A stretch of DNA of 64,000 nt from Mesorhizobium australicum WSM2073 (GCF_000230995.2 NC_019973.1:5842001-5906000), one strand, 5' to 3'. Shown: positions 18,774-29,115, counted from the first letter of the stretch. A program made the numbers and translations. The notes: generated from the letters alone by a model not told the origin.

Positions 18774-20204
18774 TCAGCTGTTTCCTGCTCGAACCGTTGG
18801 TCGCCGGTCGCCCCAGGGTCTGGCGTCTTCCAGATCGCGTGCGACACGGACGAGTGTGGCCTCGTCGCCAAAGCGGCCAACGATCTGAATACCGATCGGC
18901 AGCCCGCTGGCGCTCTGTGCCAAAGGCAAGGACACCGAAGGTTGTCCGGTCACATTGAATACGCCAGTATACTGACAAATCGCCGTATCCGCTTCCACGT
19001 ATTCCTCTGCAGAGACCGCAGGATTCGTGGCAGAATAGATGCCGCCATGCGGCACGGCCACGATTGGCATTGTCGGGGTCAGCAAAATTTCGAACGCATG
19101 GATCGCCTCGCCCACGCGGAAACGCATTCTCCGGAGTGCCTCTTGTACGTCCGCCGCTAGGGAAAGAGGCAAGTCTCGGCAAAATTCATACCGTTTTAGG
19201 TTGGCCGGCTCTAAGGTGTTCGCGGTGATGCTGCGCCCCATGGCCCGCGCCGCTTTTTCGAGCCCACTCGCAGTCGTCGGGTCGAGATATAGGCTGCTGT
19301 ATTCGACCGGCTCATATGGCGGGTCGATGTCTTGTACCGTGTGCCCCATCTTCTGCAGAAGCGTTGCCGTCGACTCGACAGCGCGCAGCACTTCCTGATC
19401 AAGATTGACCGCGCCCCAACTCGTTCTCGCGACCCCGACCCGCAGACGGCCCGTGGGCTTTAAGAGTTCGTCCACATAGGGACGGTTCGGTTGGACGATG
19501 ATAAACGGATCGCCGGGATGGGGACCGGAAAAGACGTCCAGCGCCGCGGCCATGTCGCGGACTGTTCGACACAGAATAAACTCGCGGGTGAGACCATACG
19601 AACGGTCTTGATTGTTGGGACCGCCTGAAACACGTCCCCTGGACGGATTAAGTCCGACGAGGCCGCACCATGACGCGGGGATGCGAATTGACCCGCCGCC
19701 ATCACTGCCGTGGGCAATAGGTGTGATGCCGGCGGCCACAGCCGCTGCCGCTCCCCCGGAGGAGCCCCCCGCGGCGCGTTCCAGATCCCATGGATTGCCG
19801 GTGACGCCACTGAGAATGGACTCTGTCATTACGGAAGAGCCAAGCTCGGGAGTTGTTGTCCTTCCTATAGTTCGAAGCCCGGCCTCCCGAGCGCGACGAA
19901 AAAAATAGCTGTCGGTATCGGGCCGGCAGCCTTTGAACAGTCGGCTTCCTTTTTCCTGGAGGCGGCCAGCTTCGGCGGCACCGATATCCTTCCGAAGGAA
20001 CGGCACGCCATGGAAGAGCCCTCCGTCCGCGCCGGCAACGGTTTCAGCATCTTCGTAGAATTCCATCACAGCGTTGATCTGCCGATTGACCTCGTCGTGC
20101 GCCTCGCGGGCTAGCCGCATCAATTCCGAGGGCGTCACTTCGCCGGCAGCGACAAGAGAGGCCAAACCGGTGGCATCGTACTCTGCGTATTCACTCACCC
20201 TCAT
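18774..20204 (-). CDS. Amidase-signature family amidase
   Basis: 476 residues of the amidase signature family. The Ser-cisSer-Lys triad is visible: Lys72 (FLRKDIG), Ser149 (AGGSSGGA) and Ser172 (GSDGGGSIRIPA). Members hydrolyse amides such as aryl or acyl amides and 6-aminohexanoate cyclic dimer. The start follows GGAGAAAGG ten bases upstream. A nod-box-like element lies about 175 bp upstream (20378-20425), and a perfect GGAAAAC-N7-GTTTTCC inverted repeat lies between it and the gene. An 80-bp fragment of a sister gene remains at 5678-5760. Cytoplasmic by lack of a signal peptide. Confidence 0.88.
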   Translation of the reverse strand: MRVSEYAEYDATGLASLVAAGEVTPSELMRLAREAHDEVNRQINAVMEFYEDAETVAGADGGLFHGVPFLRKDIGAAEAGRLQEKGSRLFKGCRPDTDSYFFRRAREAGLRTIGRTTTPELGSSVMTESILSGVTGNPWDLERAAGGSSGGAAAAVAAGITPIAHGSDGGGSIRIPASWCGLVGLNPSRGRVSGGPNNQDRSYGLTREFILCRTVRDMAAALDVFSGPHPGDPFIIVQPNRPYVDELLKPTGRLRVGVARTSWGAVNLDQEVLRAVESTATLLQKMGHTVQDIDPPYEPVEYSSLYLDPTTASGLEKAARAMGRSITANTLEPANLKRYEFCRDLPLSLAADVQEALRRMRFRVGEAIHAFEILLTPTMPIVAVPHGGIYSATNPAVSAEEYVEADTAICQYTGVFNVTGQPSVSLPLAQSASGLPIGIQIVGRFGDEATLVRVARDLEDARPWGDRRPTVRAGNS

Positions 20205-20298
20205 TGCAGCTATCCTTTCTCCTCTGCCTCGTGTCAGCGAGAGAGGGCCGTGGCACGCACAGCGCGGTTTGAATTTTCAATTAGTACTAAATCCAACT

Positions 20299-20319
20299 GG
20301 AAAACAGCGGTCGTTTTCC
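20299..20319. promoter_or_regulatory. Inverted repeat GGAAAAC-N7-GTTTTCC
   Basis: Perfect 7-bp arms (20299-20305 and 20313-20319), about 95 bp before the amidase start and downstream of its nod-box-like element. It could be a second operator in the leader. No matching copy was seen at the other units. Confidence 0.35.
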
Positions 20320-20377
20320 AATGGTAGTGGAGTGCAAATCTCAATTTGGACGACACCCACAATCGATCTCGCGCCAG

Positions 20378-20425
20378 GCCGCAGTCAAATACAGTTTTGC
20401 GATTCGATTCATCTGAAATTCAGAT
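20378..20425 (-). promoter_or_regulatory. Nod-box-like LysR operator, element 7 (amidase)
   Basis: Gene strand: ATC (20425-20423), nine bases, GATG (20413-20410), six bases, ATC (20403-20401), then GCAAAACTGTATTTGAC. The ATC-N9-GAT part is a perfect palindrome here (ATCTGAA-T-TTCAGAT on the gene strand). Confidence 0.62.
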
Positions 20426-20429
20426 CGCA

Positions 20430-21545
20430 AATCGACTATAGCGCCCTGTTGCGGATCCTGGGCCTGGTGATGGGGATCTGTCCAAACTGTTGGATCACCC
20501 CGATGAGGCAGGAAGAGAATAAGCAGAGAACTTTGAGAGGGTACGAGGGAGTTTAGGACGGCCGACGAAACGTTGAATCTCCCGTCTTTGCGGCCGAGAT
20601 TCAGCGACTAACGCCAACCTGGAACTGATGACCGTGCACCTGCTTCTCATAGCTCTGCGTGTGAATCTTACGGATAGGCCGGTGCTGAGCGACAGGCAAC
20701 TCACGGCCGGCCGCGGCTGCGGCCATAATAACGTCAATACTTTTCGGGTCGTCCCATCGAACCGGTCCATGGTGCTGGTAGTCGAGGTCTGCTTCCTTGC
20801 AAGGACAAAATTGGAGTTGACCCCTGCTGCCACTCTCACCTCAGAAGCCGGCGGCATGTCTCGGCTCCATAAGGCAGCACCTCAGCGGCCAAGGCGACGT
20901 GATTCAGTTTGGCAGCGCCATGTTGTCAAGTTCACGCGACAGCCCTGAGGGTGAGAGGAAATCGAATTCGACGCTAATCCGGCTTTAGCCCCTCAAGACC
21001 TGCTCAATGAACGAGCCAGGCCGCGTTGACTCAAACGAAACGGCCACCAGGAAAACGCGGCTAGGTTCATACCGATTTCAATGGCGAGTTCGCAATGTCT
21101 AGGGCCATGATTTTGGCGAACCAGAGCCGATTGGCTGAGTTACTCGACCATAATCCGAATGGCCCATCCTATTGAAGCCTTAGATGATGGCTTACGCGTA
21201 GAAGGCGAAATACGGCGGCATGGGGAGACGGTAATCACTGCGCATTATTTGCCATCATGCCTGGTGCCGTAGCGGATCGTGTTGGAATTCGGCGGAGCAG
21301 CCTCGGTAGGTTGAGATTATCGGTTCATGCGGCGAGGTCAATCTGTTGATCGAGCGGCTTGGCGGGGAGCGTGTGCCAACCGTCGATCTTTCGCATTGAG
21401 ATCTGGCCGGCGCCATCAACGCCCATAACAACATTGCCGCCGTTTCGGCCGAAGGCAGCACGGTCTGTTGGTGTGGACGGCCCCCAGCACGGCATCGATC
21501 TGCCAGAGTGAGGTCGTTAAAGATCTCAAGCAAAGGAGGCCGTCC
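20430..21545. other. Long stretch without a recognisable gene
   Basis: About 1.1 kb between the amidase promoter and an IS110 fragment. A minus-strand frame at 20495-20857 and others have no motif I recognise. The IS fragments on the right suggest it is also transposon debris, but I cannot assign it. Confidence 0.5.
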
Positions 21546-21713
21546 GTGGATCAGATTATTCGAACTGGGATGGACACGTCAAAGCACGTGTTTCAGCTGC
21601 ATGGGGCGAACGCCGCTGAAGAGCCGACATTGCGCAAGAAACTTCGACGCAAGGAGGTGGTGGCCTTCTTCGAGAAGCTGCCGCTCGGGTGCCTCGTTGC
21701 GGTCATGGATGAT
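21546..21713 (+). pseudogene. IS110-family transposase, N-terminal stub
   Basis: GTG at 21546 after AAAGGAGG starts MDQIIRTGMDTSKHVFQLHG, then LRRKEVVAFFEKLP, the start of an IS110 transposase. It is cut after about 50 codons next to the IS21 remnant. Confidence 0.75.
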
Positions 21714-21714
21714 T

Positions 21715-21848
21715 GAGTTCGCCGTTTCGGGTGCCGGTCAAGGGGGGCGCGGCTTGCTTTCGCATGCTGTCACCCTGGAGCACGATGCGGTGGGCGTTGT
21801 GATCGAGTCTGTCGAGAAGGGGCATCGCCGACGGTGGCGTCACCGCCT
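21715..21848 (-). pseudogene. IS21 istB C-terminal remnant
   Basis: The minus strand reads PLLDRLDHNAHRIVLQGDSM then RKQ, the well-conserved C-terminal end of IstB ATPases. It abuts the 3' end of the Dpp ATPase gene at 21849, whose last residues may therefore be altered. Confidence 0.65.
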
Positions 21849-23882
21849 TCAACTTACCGGAGAAAGCATGCCACGCCGCTGGAGGCGCTGGAGGTCTTCT
21901 GTTCGGATATGGCAACGGATGACATGGCCCGGCTGCACCTCGTTCTGCGGCGGCTCCAGGGTCTCACAGATTGCGCCAAGCTTGCGTGGGCACCGGTTAT
22001 GGAAGACGCACCCCTTGGGCGGGTTGGCCGCGGAGGGGATCTCTCCAGAGAGGCGAATGCGGGTATTCTGGGCACCGTCGAGTTGGGGGACCGCCGAAAG
22101 AAGCGCTTCGGTATAGGGGTGGTTTGGTCCTTCGAACACGCTCTCCGATGGCCCCATCTCCATGATCCGCCCGAGGTAGAGCACGGCAATTCGGTCGGAA
22201 AGATACCGAACGACGCCAAGATCGTGAGAGATGAATAGGTAGCTGACATTCCGCTCTACCTGAAGGTCTGCGAGCAGATTCAGGATCGCCGCCTGCACTG
22301 AGACGTCGAGCGCCGACGTAGGCTCGTCGCAGACCAAAACGCGAGGGTCGCCGGCGAAACTGCGCGCTATGGCGACGCGCTGCTTGAGCCCACCGGAAAG
22401 CTGGCGCGGACGGAGCGATAGATGTCGAGGCGTCAGGCGGACTGCGGCCACGAGCGCATTGAGACGGCCAGTCAAGTCGGCGCCACGATAGCCGCCGAGC
22501 TTTCGCAACGCGCGGCCAATGATCCGAGAGACCGAATGCGAGCGGTTCAGCGCTGAATCCGGATTCTGAAAGACGATCTGCACCGCTTTCACCTCTTCAT
22601 CTCGGCGCCGATCGAGACTGGCGGCCAGAGGCCTGCCGTCAAGCTCGATGGCCCCGCCGGGATCCGGCGGCACCAAGCCCAAGAGCATTCGCGCTAGCGT
22701 CGTTTTGCCGGAGCCAGACTCACCGACCAGACCTAGTGTTTCCCCAGGCAGAAGACTTAGCGAAACACCGGCGACCGCACGGATCGCGTGGCTCCCCTGA
22801 CCATAAGTTTTCGAGAGATTGCTAACCCGAAGTACCGGCGCGGCCCCCCACGAAGACTTTAGATTTACAAGATCGCTTGGCGTACTCCGCGGAATATTGA
22901 CGGCCCGATCCGGGTAGTGGCAACGCACGAGTCTACCGCAATCTTCCCGCAGTTCCGGCACTTCCGCGCGACACCGGTCGTCGGCGATCGCACAGCGCTC
23001 CGCGAAGGGGCAACCGGAGATCAGCGCGCCGGGCGCGGGTAGAAAACCCGGAATGTTATCGAGCCGTCGCTGGTCCTTTCGCTGCCCGCCCCGAGGTAGG
23101 CAACGCAAGAGCGAGACAGTGTAGGGATGGCGTGGAGAACTCAATATCTCACGGGTCAGCCCTTCCTCAACCAGCATCCCTGCATAGAGGACACCGACGC
23201 GATCGGACATCTTGGCCACCACGGCGAGGTTGTGGCTGATGAACAAGATTGAGGTGCCGAGCTCGCGCCGAAGATCGGAGATGAGGTCGAGGGCCTCAGC
23301 CTCCACGGTGGCGTCAAGGCCGGTCGTGGGCTCGTCCAGAATCAGCATCTTCGGATCGCTCGCCAGTGCCATGGCAATCGTCACCCGTTGCTGCATGCCT
23401 CCCGAAAGTTGATGTGGATAGCGCATCATAACCGAGCCGGGATCGGCGATGCGCACCTTTTGCAGCATCTCTAGCGAACGCATTTCGCGCTCGGCAGAAG
23501 GGACGCCCATCACCTCGAACACCTCGCCCAACTGACACCCCACTTTCAGCGACGGGTTTAGCGCTTTGCTGGGATCCTGGTAGACCATCGAGACAGTTCC
23601 TGCTCGCAGGTGCCTGAGCGCCTCGGGCCCGAGCCGCATTACATCCGTCCCGTCGAGCATCACCGCCCCGCCGGTGATCTTCCCGTTCCGCGGAAGGTAC
23701 CGAACCACCGCCAGTGCCACGGTGGACTTGCCACAACCGCTTTCGCCGACGAGCCCATAAGCCTCACCCGGCGCAATCTGCAGACTAACATCGCGCAGCA
23801 CGGCGCGGTCCCGCCCACCAGACCGGTAAGCGACGGAGAGGCGATCGAGGTGAAGTGCGGGTTCAGCCATCGAGCGCTCCAT
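21849..23882 (-). CDS. Peptide ABC transporter, double ATP-binding protein
   Basis: 677 residues with two complete ABC domains, like DppD and DppF fused. Domain 1 (about 10-260) has [19 protein letters not shown] and [10 protein letters not shown]. Domain 2 (about 340-580) has [19 protein letters not shown] and [10 protein letters not shown]. Each is followed by the oligopeptide-transporter C-terminal extension ([18 protein letters not shown], iron-sulfur-like cysteines). The start may be 23882 or ATG 23870, both with Shine-Dalgarno-like sequence; either overlaps the end of the permease gene (23863), so translation is probably coupled. The last 15 residues may derive from the IS21 joint. Last gene of the operon from 27397. 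Confidence 0.88.
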   Translation of the reverse strand: MERSMAEPALHLDRLSVAYRSGGRDRAVLRDVSLQIAPGEAYGLVGESGCGKSTVALAVVRYLPRNGKITGGAVMLDGTDVMRLGPEALRHLRAGTVSMVYQDPSKALNPSLKVGCQLGEVFEVMGVPSAEREMRSLEMLQKVRIADPGSVMMRYPHQLSGGMQQRVTIAMALASDPKMLILDEPTTGLDATVEAEALDLISDLRRELGTSILFISHNLAVVAKMSDRVGVLYAGMLVEEGLTREILSSPRHPYTVSLLRCLPRGGQRKDQRRLDNIPGFLPAPGALISGCPFAERCAIADDRCRAEVPELREDCGRLVRCHYPDRAVNIPRSTPSDLVNLKSSWGAAPVLRVSNLSKTYGQGSHAIRAVAGVSLSLLPGETLGLVGESGSGKTTLARMLLGLVPPDPGGAIELDGRPLAASLDRRRDEEVKAVQIVFQNPDSALNRSHSVSRIIGRALRKLGGYRGADLTGRLNALVAAVRLTPRHLSLRPRQLSGGLKQRVAIARSFAGDPRVLVCDEPTSALDVSVQAAILNLLADLQVERNVSYLFISHDLGVVRYLSDRIAVLYLGRIMEMGPSESVFEGPNHPYTEALLSAVPQLDGAQNTRIRLSGEIPSAANPPKGCVFHNRCPRKLGAICETLEPPQNEVQPGHVIRCHIRTEDLQRLQRRGMLSPVS

Positions 23883-24714
23883 GCAGCCCTTCGGCCATTA
23901 GATTTACCCCGATTACCAGGCTGGCGATGGCCAATGCATCGAATAGCACTGTCCACCAAAAGCCGCCGCCGATCATTCCGTAGTTGGTCGCGATCGACAG
24001 CCCCCAATCCGGCGAAGGTGGCTGCAGGCCGAAGCCAATGAAACTCAACGTGGCGACTGCGAAGATTGCATAACCGAGACGCACGGCGGATTCGACGAGA
24101 ATGGGTGGGAGTATGTTAGGTAAGATTTCGACGAACATGATATGGGCGGCGTTCTCGCGGCGGAGCGTCGCGGCAGCGACGTATTCAAGATCGCGTTCCG
24201 ACAAGACGGCGGAGCGGACCGTGCGGGCGATGCTTGGCGCGTAGGACAATCCGATAACGAGAATCACGGACGTCTGCGAGTTGCCCAACGCAACGATGAT
24301 CAGCAAGGCAATGATGAGCGTGGGGAGCGCCAACACCGCCTCGAGTAGACGGGAGACGACATCATCGATCATTCCACGAAAGTAGCCCGTCACTAGCCCC
24401 AGCGCTGTTCCCAATAATGTAGCGAGGCAGGTGGCGACCGGAGCTACGATCAGGATATCGCGCGATCCAAGGAAAACGCGCGAGAAAATGTCGCGCCCAA
24501 GTTGATCCGTGCCGAACCAATGCTCGGTAGAAGGGGGGGCGAGCACATTCATGATGTCAGCGGCAAACGGGTCGTGAGGCACGAAATAGCGACCAAATAA
24601 CGCACAGACGACCCAGTACGCGAGAATGGCGGAGCCGAACAAAAACGGGCCCGAGCCTAACAGCGCGCTCCGCACCGTAGGCTGGCAACTAGAAGAAGCG
24701 GTCAGGTCGGCCAT
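23863..24714 (-). CDS. Peptide ABC transporter permease, DppC type
   Basis: 283 residues. An N-terminal helix (about 25-45) leads to the OppC-type motif STEHWFGTDQLGRDIFSRV, then a five-helix permease core with an EAA-like loop (YVAAATLRRENAAHIMFVEI). The start overlaps the stop of the upstream permease as TAATG. Inner-membrane half of a peptide importer, partner of the product of 24714-25664. Confidence 0.87.
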   Translation of the reverse strand: MADLTASSSCQPTVRSALLGSGPFLFGSAILAYWVVCALFGRYFVPHDPFAADIMNVLAPPSTEHWFGTDQLGRDIFSRVFLGSRDILIVAPVATCLATLLGTALGLVTGYFRGMIDDVVSRLLEAVLALPTLIIALLIIVALGNSQTSVILVIGLSYAPSIARTVRSAVLSERDLEYVAAATLRRENAAHIMFVEILPNILPPILVESAVRLGYAIFAVATLSFIGFGLQPPSPDWGLSIATNYGMIGGGFWWTVLFDALAIASLVIGVNLMAEGLHGALDG

Positions 24715-25664
24715 TACTCAGCCCCGAGACGGATTCGGGGATTGAGCAGCGCATAAAGCAGATCTGCAACCATAGTCGCTACCACTAAGGCGATGCCAGT
24801 CACTAGCACCCCCGCCTGCAGCATCGGGAAGTCCTTGCTCTGCGCGGCAGAGAAAATAAGCAATCCAACTCCTTGGTAGCCGAATAGTTTCTCCGTCACC
24901 AACAGGCCGCCAATCAGAAAAGCAGTCTGAGTCGCAATAACTGTGATCGTCGGCAAGAGCGCATTCCGCAGCACATGCCTCCAGATGACCTTCCGCCAGG
25001 GCAGGCCTTTTAGAACGGCAGTGCGGGTGTAGTCGGAATCAAGCGCATCGAGCGTTCCTGCACGGGCCATCCGTGCGATATAGGCGAAAAGCCCCAGCAC
25101 CAACGGCATCGCCGGCAGAATAAGATAATAAAGTTGTGTCAGCGGCCCTGCACCATCCGGCCAGGCGGCGGAAACCGGCAGCCAACGCAGCCAAACGCCG
25201 AAAATCAGGATCAGCACGATTCCAGTGACGAATTCCGGGAGCACAGTTACCGAGAGACCGCCAAGGGTAATGATGCGATCAACTGGACGGTTCACGTTTA
25301 GCGCTGCCACTATCCCGCCGAGAATACTGAGTGGCACGACGACAGCGAATGCCACCGCGGCTAGCTTCAACGACTGGCCCAGTGCCGCTTTCACAACGAG
25401 GGCTACCGGGCTACGATAGACAAGGGACTCTCCCATGTCGCCGTGCAGGAAGCGCCCTAGCCAAGAGCCGTACTGGACGAGTAACGGCCTGTCCACACCG
25501 AGCCGGTGGTTCAGCGCATCCACCGCTTGTTGATCGGCGAAGGGGCCAAGAATGGCCCGCCCCACGTTGCCCGGCAGTACCTGCCCGCCGAAAAACACGA
25601 GCAGGCTCAGCACGAAGAGTGTAATTATTGCATAGGTAAAGCGCCGGGCAAGGAAACGTTTCAT
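24714..25664 (-). CDS. Peptide ABC transporter permease, DppB type
   Basis: 316 residues with six membrane spans. The N-terminal TM1 (FLARRFTYAIITLFVLSLLV) is followed by a long periplasmic loop and the conserved GDMGESLVYRSPV, as in DppB/OppB. The EAA loop reads YTRTAVLKGLPWRKVIWRHV. Second gene of the Dpp operon, after the binding protein (25733-27397). Confidence 0.88.
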   Translation of the reverse strand: MKRFLARRFTYAIITLFVLSLLVFFGGQVLPGNVGRAILGPFADQQAVDALNHRLGVDRPLLVQYGSWLGRFLHGDMGESLVYRSPVALVVKAALGQSLKLAAVAFAVVVPLSILGGIVAALNVNRPVDRIITLGGLSVTVLPEFVTGIVLILIFGVWLRWLPVSAAWPDGAGPLTQLYYLILPAMPLVLGLFAYIARMARAGTLDALDSDYTRTAVLKGLPWRKVIWRHVLRNALLPTITVIATQTAFLIGGLLVTEKLFGYQGVGLLIFSAAQSKDFPMLQAGVLVTGIALVVATMVADLLYALLNPRIRLGAE

Positions 25665-25732
25665 CGGGGTCCGCTTCTTAAATGATGTACCTGTACGGCG
25701 AGGCAGCTAATGCTGCCCTCGCCGAGCCAACG

Positions 25733-27397
25733 TTATGTCTTTCCCGCATCCTGTAAGAACAATTGCCCGATGGCTGTTGGCTGGACGCCAACGACGCCCT
25801 TCTTGGTCGCGATCAGGTAGTCATAGAAGTAGCCGAACAGCAGCGGCGTTTCTTCAAGCAGTAGCCGCTGAATCTTGCCTGCACCCGCCCGCTGCGCCTC
25901 CAAATCGAGCGAGGCCGTGTAGCTGTTGACGAGGTTGTCATATTCCTTGTTCTTGAACTTGGCCGGATTATAAATGCCGTCGCTCATCAATAGCGATTGG
26001 AGGAGAACGTTCGGTACGCCGCGGTGGCCGAAGTCGCCAATGCCCATCACCGAGTCGAGCCACGGCGATTTGCCGGGGATCACATCGCCATAAAAGGCAC
26101 TCCGGTCCATGATGTCGAGCTTGAGCTCGACGCCGATCTCCTTCACCCAGTTCTGTAAGAGCTGGGCATAGGCCGGAATTTCCAGATATTGCGGGGCGGC
26201 AAGCGTCACCTGAAAGCCCTTCTCCATCCCCGCCGCCTTCATCAACTCTTTGGCCTTGCGGATGTCCTGGTTGCGCTGCGGCACGGTCGGATCGGTCATG
26301 GGATAGACTTTGGCGAAGGGGCTATCGTTGCCGACTTCGGCGCGGCCTTTCATCAGGCCCTTTACGAACTTCTCGCGATCCAAACACAGCGCCACCGCCT
26401 GACGGACACGTGGATCCCCGAATGGATCCGAGTCACAGTGCATGTGGACTGGCTGGTTCGCAGTGGATTTTAAGCTAACGATGTCAACGCTCGGGTCGCC
26501 TAGCAGTGCCACACCGTCGAGCACGGAGAACTGGTTGACGATGTCGACCTGCCCGGCCTGCAGCGCAAAGATTTGCGCCCGGATATCCTTGAAGAAGATG
26601 AATTCTGTTTTCGCCGGCAGCGCCTTTAGTCCCCAATAATCATCATTGCGGACGAAACTCGCGCCGACGTTGCGAGTGAACTTCTCGATCTTGAAAGGAC
26701 CAGTGGCGTCCCAACTTTCCTCGAAATTTCCCGAATAGCCCGCCGGCAAGATAATAGCATTGTAGTTGTCGGACGACACCAAGTAAGGGAAACTGCCGCT
26801 CGCGCTGTCGAGATGGAACTCGACTGTGTAGTCGTCCACCTTTCGGGTGCCGCCCTTTTGCAAAATGCCCTTGAAGACGGAAAGCGCGTTTGACGAATTC
26901 TTTGGATCCGCCAGTCGATCCATAGTGGCGACGACATCATCGGCCTTCATCTCGCCGCCAGAATGGAACTTAACGCCTTTTTGTAGCGTGAACGTCCAAA
27001 CGGTGCCGTCCTGGTTAGGGTTCCAGCTTGTCGCAAGACAGGGCTTCAGCACAAGGTCTGGCCCGTCGATGCAGAGGAACTCACCGACCTGATTGAGCAT
27101 CAGGACCCCCCCCGTGTCGCCATTCAGGACGGGGTCGACCACGGTCTGCGGCGCATCGCAAGCAACTCGAATGGTGGAACCGGGTTGGACGGCCGCTCTC
27201 GCTACGGACGGTGTTGCGCCGAGGCCAACCACCAGCGTAGCCTGGCCAAGAAACGGCAGGGACAGGCCAAGCACACTGCCGTGCCGCAAAAACTCGCGAC
27301 GACTGACGCGGCCATCGACGTGGCCATCGATCAGGTGGTTCTCGATCGGCGTTAGGCCAGAGCGAAGACCATCGAGCAAGTAAGTGTTTCGTGTCAC
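25733..27397 (-). CDS. Peptide/nickel-type ABC transporter substrate-binding protein
   Basis: About 554 residues of the SBP family 5. A Tat-like export signal is visible near residues 30-65: SRREFLRHGSVLGLSLPF, then a hydrophobic run ending in VARA. Family motifs include LKPCLATSWNPNQDGTVWTF, FTLQKGVKFHSGG and DPRVRQAVALCLDREKFVKG. GTG at 27397 follows AAGGGG by seven bases; TTG at 27418 is the alternative. It opens the operon with two permeases and the double ATPase. A nod-box-like element lies about 220 bp upstream. Family members bind short peptides; given the neighbours, an acylated or amidated peptide is possible. Confidence 0.87.
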   Translation of the reverse strand: MTRNTYLLDGLRSGLTPIENHLIDGHVDGRVSRREFLRHGSVLGLSLPFLGQATLVVGLGATPSVARAAVQPGSTIRVACDAPQTVVDPVLNGDTGGVLMLNQVGEFLCIDGPDLVLKPCLATSWNPNQDGTVWTFTLQKGVKFHSGGEMKADDVVATMDRLADPKNSSNALSVFKGILQKGGTRKVDDYTVEFHLDSASGSFPYLVSSDNYNAIILPAGYSGNFEESWDATGPFKIEKFTRNVGASFVRNDDYWGLKALPAKTEFIFFKDIRAQIFALQAGQVDIVNQFSVLDGVALLGDPSVDIVSLKSTANQPVHMHCDSDPFGDPRVRQAVALCLDREKFVKGLMKGRAEVGNDSPFAKVYPMTDPTVPQRNQDIRKAKELMKAAGMEKGFQVTLAAPQYLEIPAYAQLLQNWVKEIGVELKLDIMDRSAFYGDVIPGKSPWLDSVMGIGDFGHRGVPNVLLQSLLMSDGIYNPAKFKNKEYDNLVNSYTASLDLEAQRAGAGKIQRLLLEETPLLFGYFYDYLIATKKGVVGVQPTAIGQLFLQDAGKT

Positions 27398-27618
27398 AGC
27401 GGTTCCCCTTTTTCTCAACGTTGATCGTGCACCTGCGTTTACGCCCGGTTCCGATGTCGTCGGGAACCCACTGAGCGATTCCTATGGACTTCCGTCCCGA
27501 CGCCGTTTTCCGCGTCTACTAGCCTTAGCTTCCTGCGGCGAGTGCCACCTTGACGAGGTCACAAGTGGCCCAAGCTTGAACGAGGCTTCTTCATTTTTTG
27601 ATGATCAATTGCGCGGCG

Positions 27619-27666
27619 GCTCGGAGCAAATACAGTTATTTTATGCTCATCATCTGGGAACGAGAT
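27619..27666 (-). promoter_or_regulatory. Nod-box-like LysR operator, element 8 (Dpp operon)
   Basis: Gene strand: ATC (27666-27664), nine bases, GATG (27654-27651), six bases, ATA (27644-27642), then AAATAACTGTATTTGCTCC. The spacing from the half site to CTGTATTTG is the same as in element 7. Confidence 0.58.
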
Positions 27667-27799
27667 GGCCCAGGTCGCCACTGGGACAATGGGTCACCCT
27701 TCAGCACATTGCACGGTCAAACTGGGTCCCGCTTCGCCCTCGTTGCAGAAGGCCCCAACGTGTCCAGGACAACTGATTTGCTCCACTTTCCCGCGCCGA

Positions 27800-28180
27800 C
27801 GGGCCCTCAGCGTGGAAGGCGGAGCTTTCCGATGTTAAAGCCCGTTCGTTTGATGACGCGCTCGTCTTGTGCAATCTGCTGATGCGGGAAGCGGGCTCCA
27901 AATCGACCGTTCGCTGGGTCTGGGCTTCATCGCTCGGCAAGATCAAGAACGGAGAGACGATCCGGATCGGCTTCTCCAACGAGATTCCCTGGGCCTATCC
28001 GCGCGACAACAAAGAGCCGCTCGGCTTGGTCAATACGACGCTCGACATTCTGAAGAAGATGGGCATCACCAAGGTCGAGCCGATCGTGACGGAATGGGGC
28101 TCGCTCGTCCCTAGCCTGCAGGACGGTCGCTTCGACATCATCACCGGCGGCATGTTCATCCTGCCCAAGCGACTGCAGCA
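27800..28180 (+). pseudogene. EhuB-like binding-protein fragment (copy 1)
   Basis: From about 27930 the frame reads IKNGETIRIGFSNEIPWAYP, LGLVNTTLDILKKMGITKVE, TEWGSLVPSLQDGRFDIITG and GMFILPKRLQQ. That is the N-terminal lobe of an EhuB (ectoine/hydroxyectoine) type binding protein. It lacks a signal peptide and is cut by the IS5 element at 28229. Bases 27815-27900 (ELSDVKARSFDDALVLCNLL) are of unknown origin but are shared with 43680-43800, so the chimera pre-dates a duplication. Confidence 0.75.
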
Positions 28181-28228
28181 ACGTGCCGACAACCGATCCG
28201 ATCGCCAAGATACGAGTGAGCTGTCTTA

Positions 28229-29115
28229 GAGTCCGTTTTGAATTCAGGGATGAGTGTTTCTGCGGATAAGATTGCCGGCCATAGCGACGAGGATCATGGC
28301 TTGCGAGACATCGATGCGCTGCTCGTAGTCGCGCACGAGGCGGCGCCATCTTGTCATCCAGCCGAAGGTGCGCTCGACAACCCAGCGGCGGGGCAGGATC
28401 TGGAAGCCCTTCTGGTCGTCGGATCGGCGGATGATCTCTACCACGAAGTCCAGATAGGCGGCCTTATCCGGTCGTAGGCGCCGTCGGCGAACAGATGCTT
28501 CACCCAGGGCCAGCGCTTGCGGATACCATCCAGAATCGCCTGAGCGCCGGCGCTGTCGGAGATGTCGGCGGTGGTGAGGTTGACCATCAAGAGCCACCCA
28601 TCCGTATCGACGGCAACGTGTCGCTTGCAGCCGACAATCTTCTTGCCGGCGTCGCAACCTCTTGTTTCCGCTTGCGGGCCTCGACCGACTGGCTGTCGAT
28701 CACGCCAGCCGTGGGACTGGCCTCGCGCCCGGCCCGCTCGCGATCCAGCATCAGCGCCACGTCTTGGATGGTCTGGAAAGCGCCGCGCCAACTCGCGAAA
28801 CCAGCCGTAGACCGTCTGCCAGGCGCCGAAATGGATCGGCAGCATCCGCCAGCCGCAACCCGAGCGCACAAGGTAGCGCACCGCGTTGATCACCTCACGG
28901 AATTCAACCTCGCGCGGACGACCGCGACGCCCAGGCTTGGGCATCAGCGGCGCGATCTGTTCCCACTCCTCGTCCGTCAGATCGGACGGGTAGCGCTTGG
29001 TCTTCTTGGCGATCTTGGCCATCCGGCCACGGCTCTGTTCGGTCCACATCCCCAGCTTGAATCACAAACCAGCCTCAGACGAAATCCCAATTTTTCCGAT
29101 TTTCCAAACGGCCTC
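28229..29115 (-). mobile_element. IS5-family element with frameshifted transposase
   Basis: 887 bp with imperfect terminal repeats (left GAGTCCGTTTTGAATTC; right end read inward GAGGCCGTTTGGAAAATC) flanked by TA on both sides. The transposase starts at ATG 29049: KRYPSDLTDEEWEQIAPLMP, VRYLVRSGCGWRMLPIHFGA, then [20 protein letters not shown] near 28345. It is in three frames, with shifts near 28790 and 28480, so it is probably inactive. It interrupts the EhuB-like fragment at the left. Confidence 0.82.

Noticed and set aside
28229..29115. Programmed frameshift in the IS5 transposase
   Set aside because: There are two breaks, and no slippery sequence was seen at either one; simple decay explains it better.
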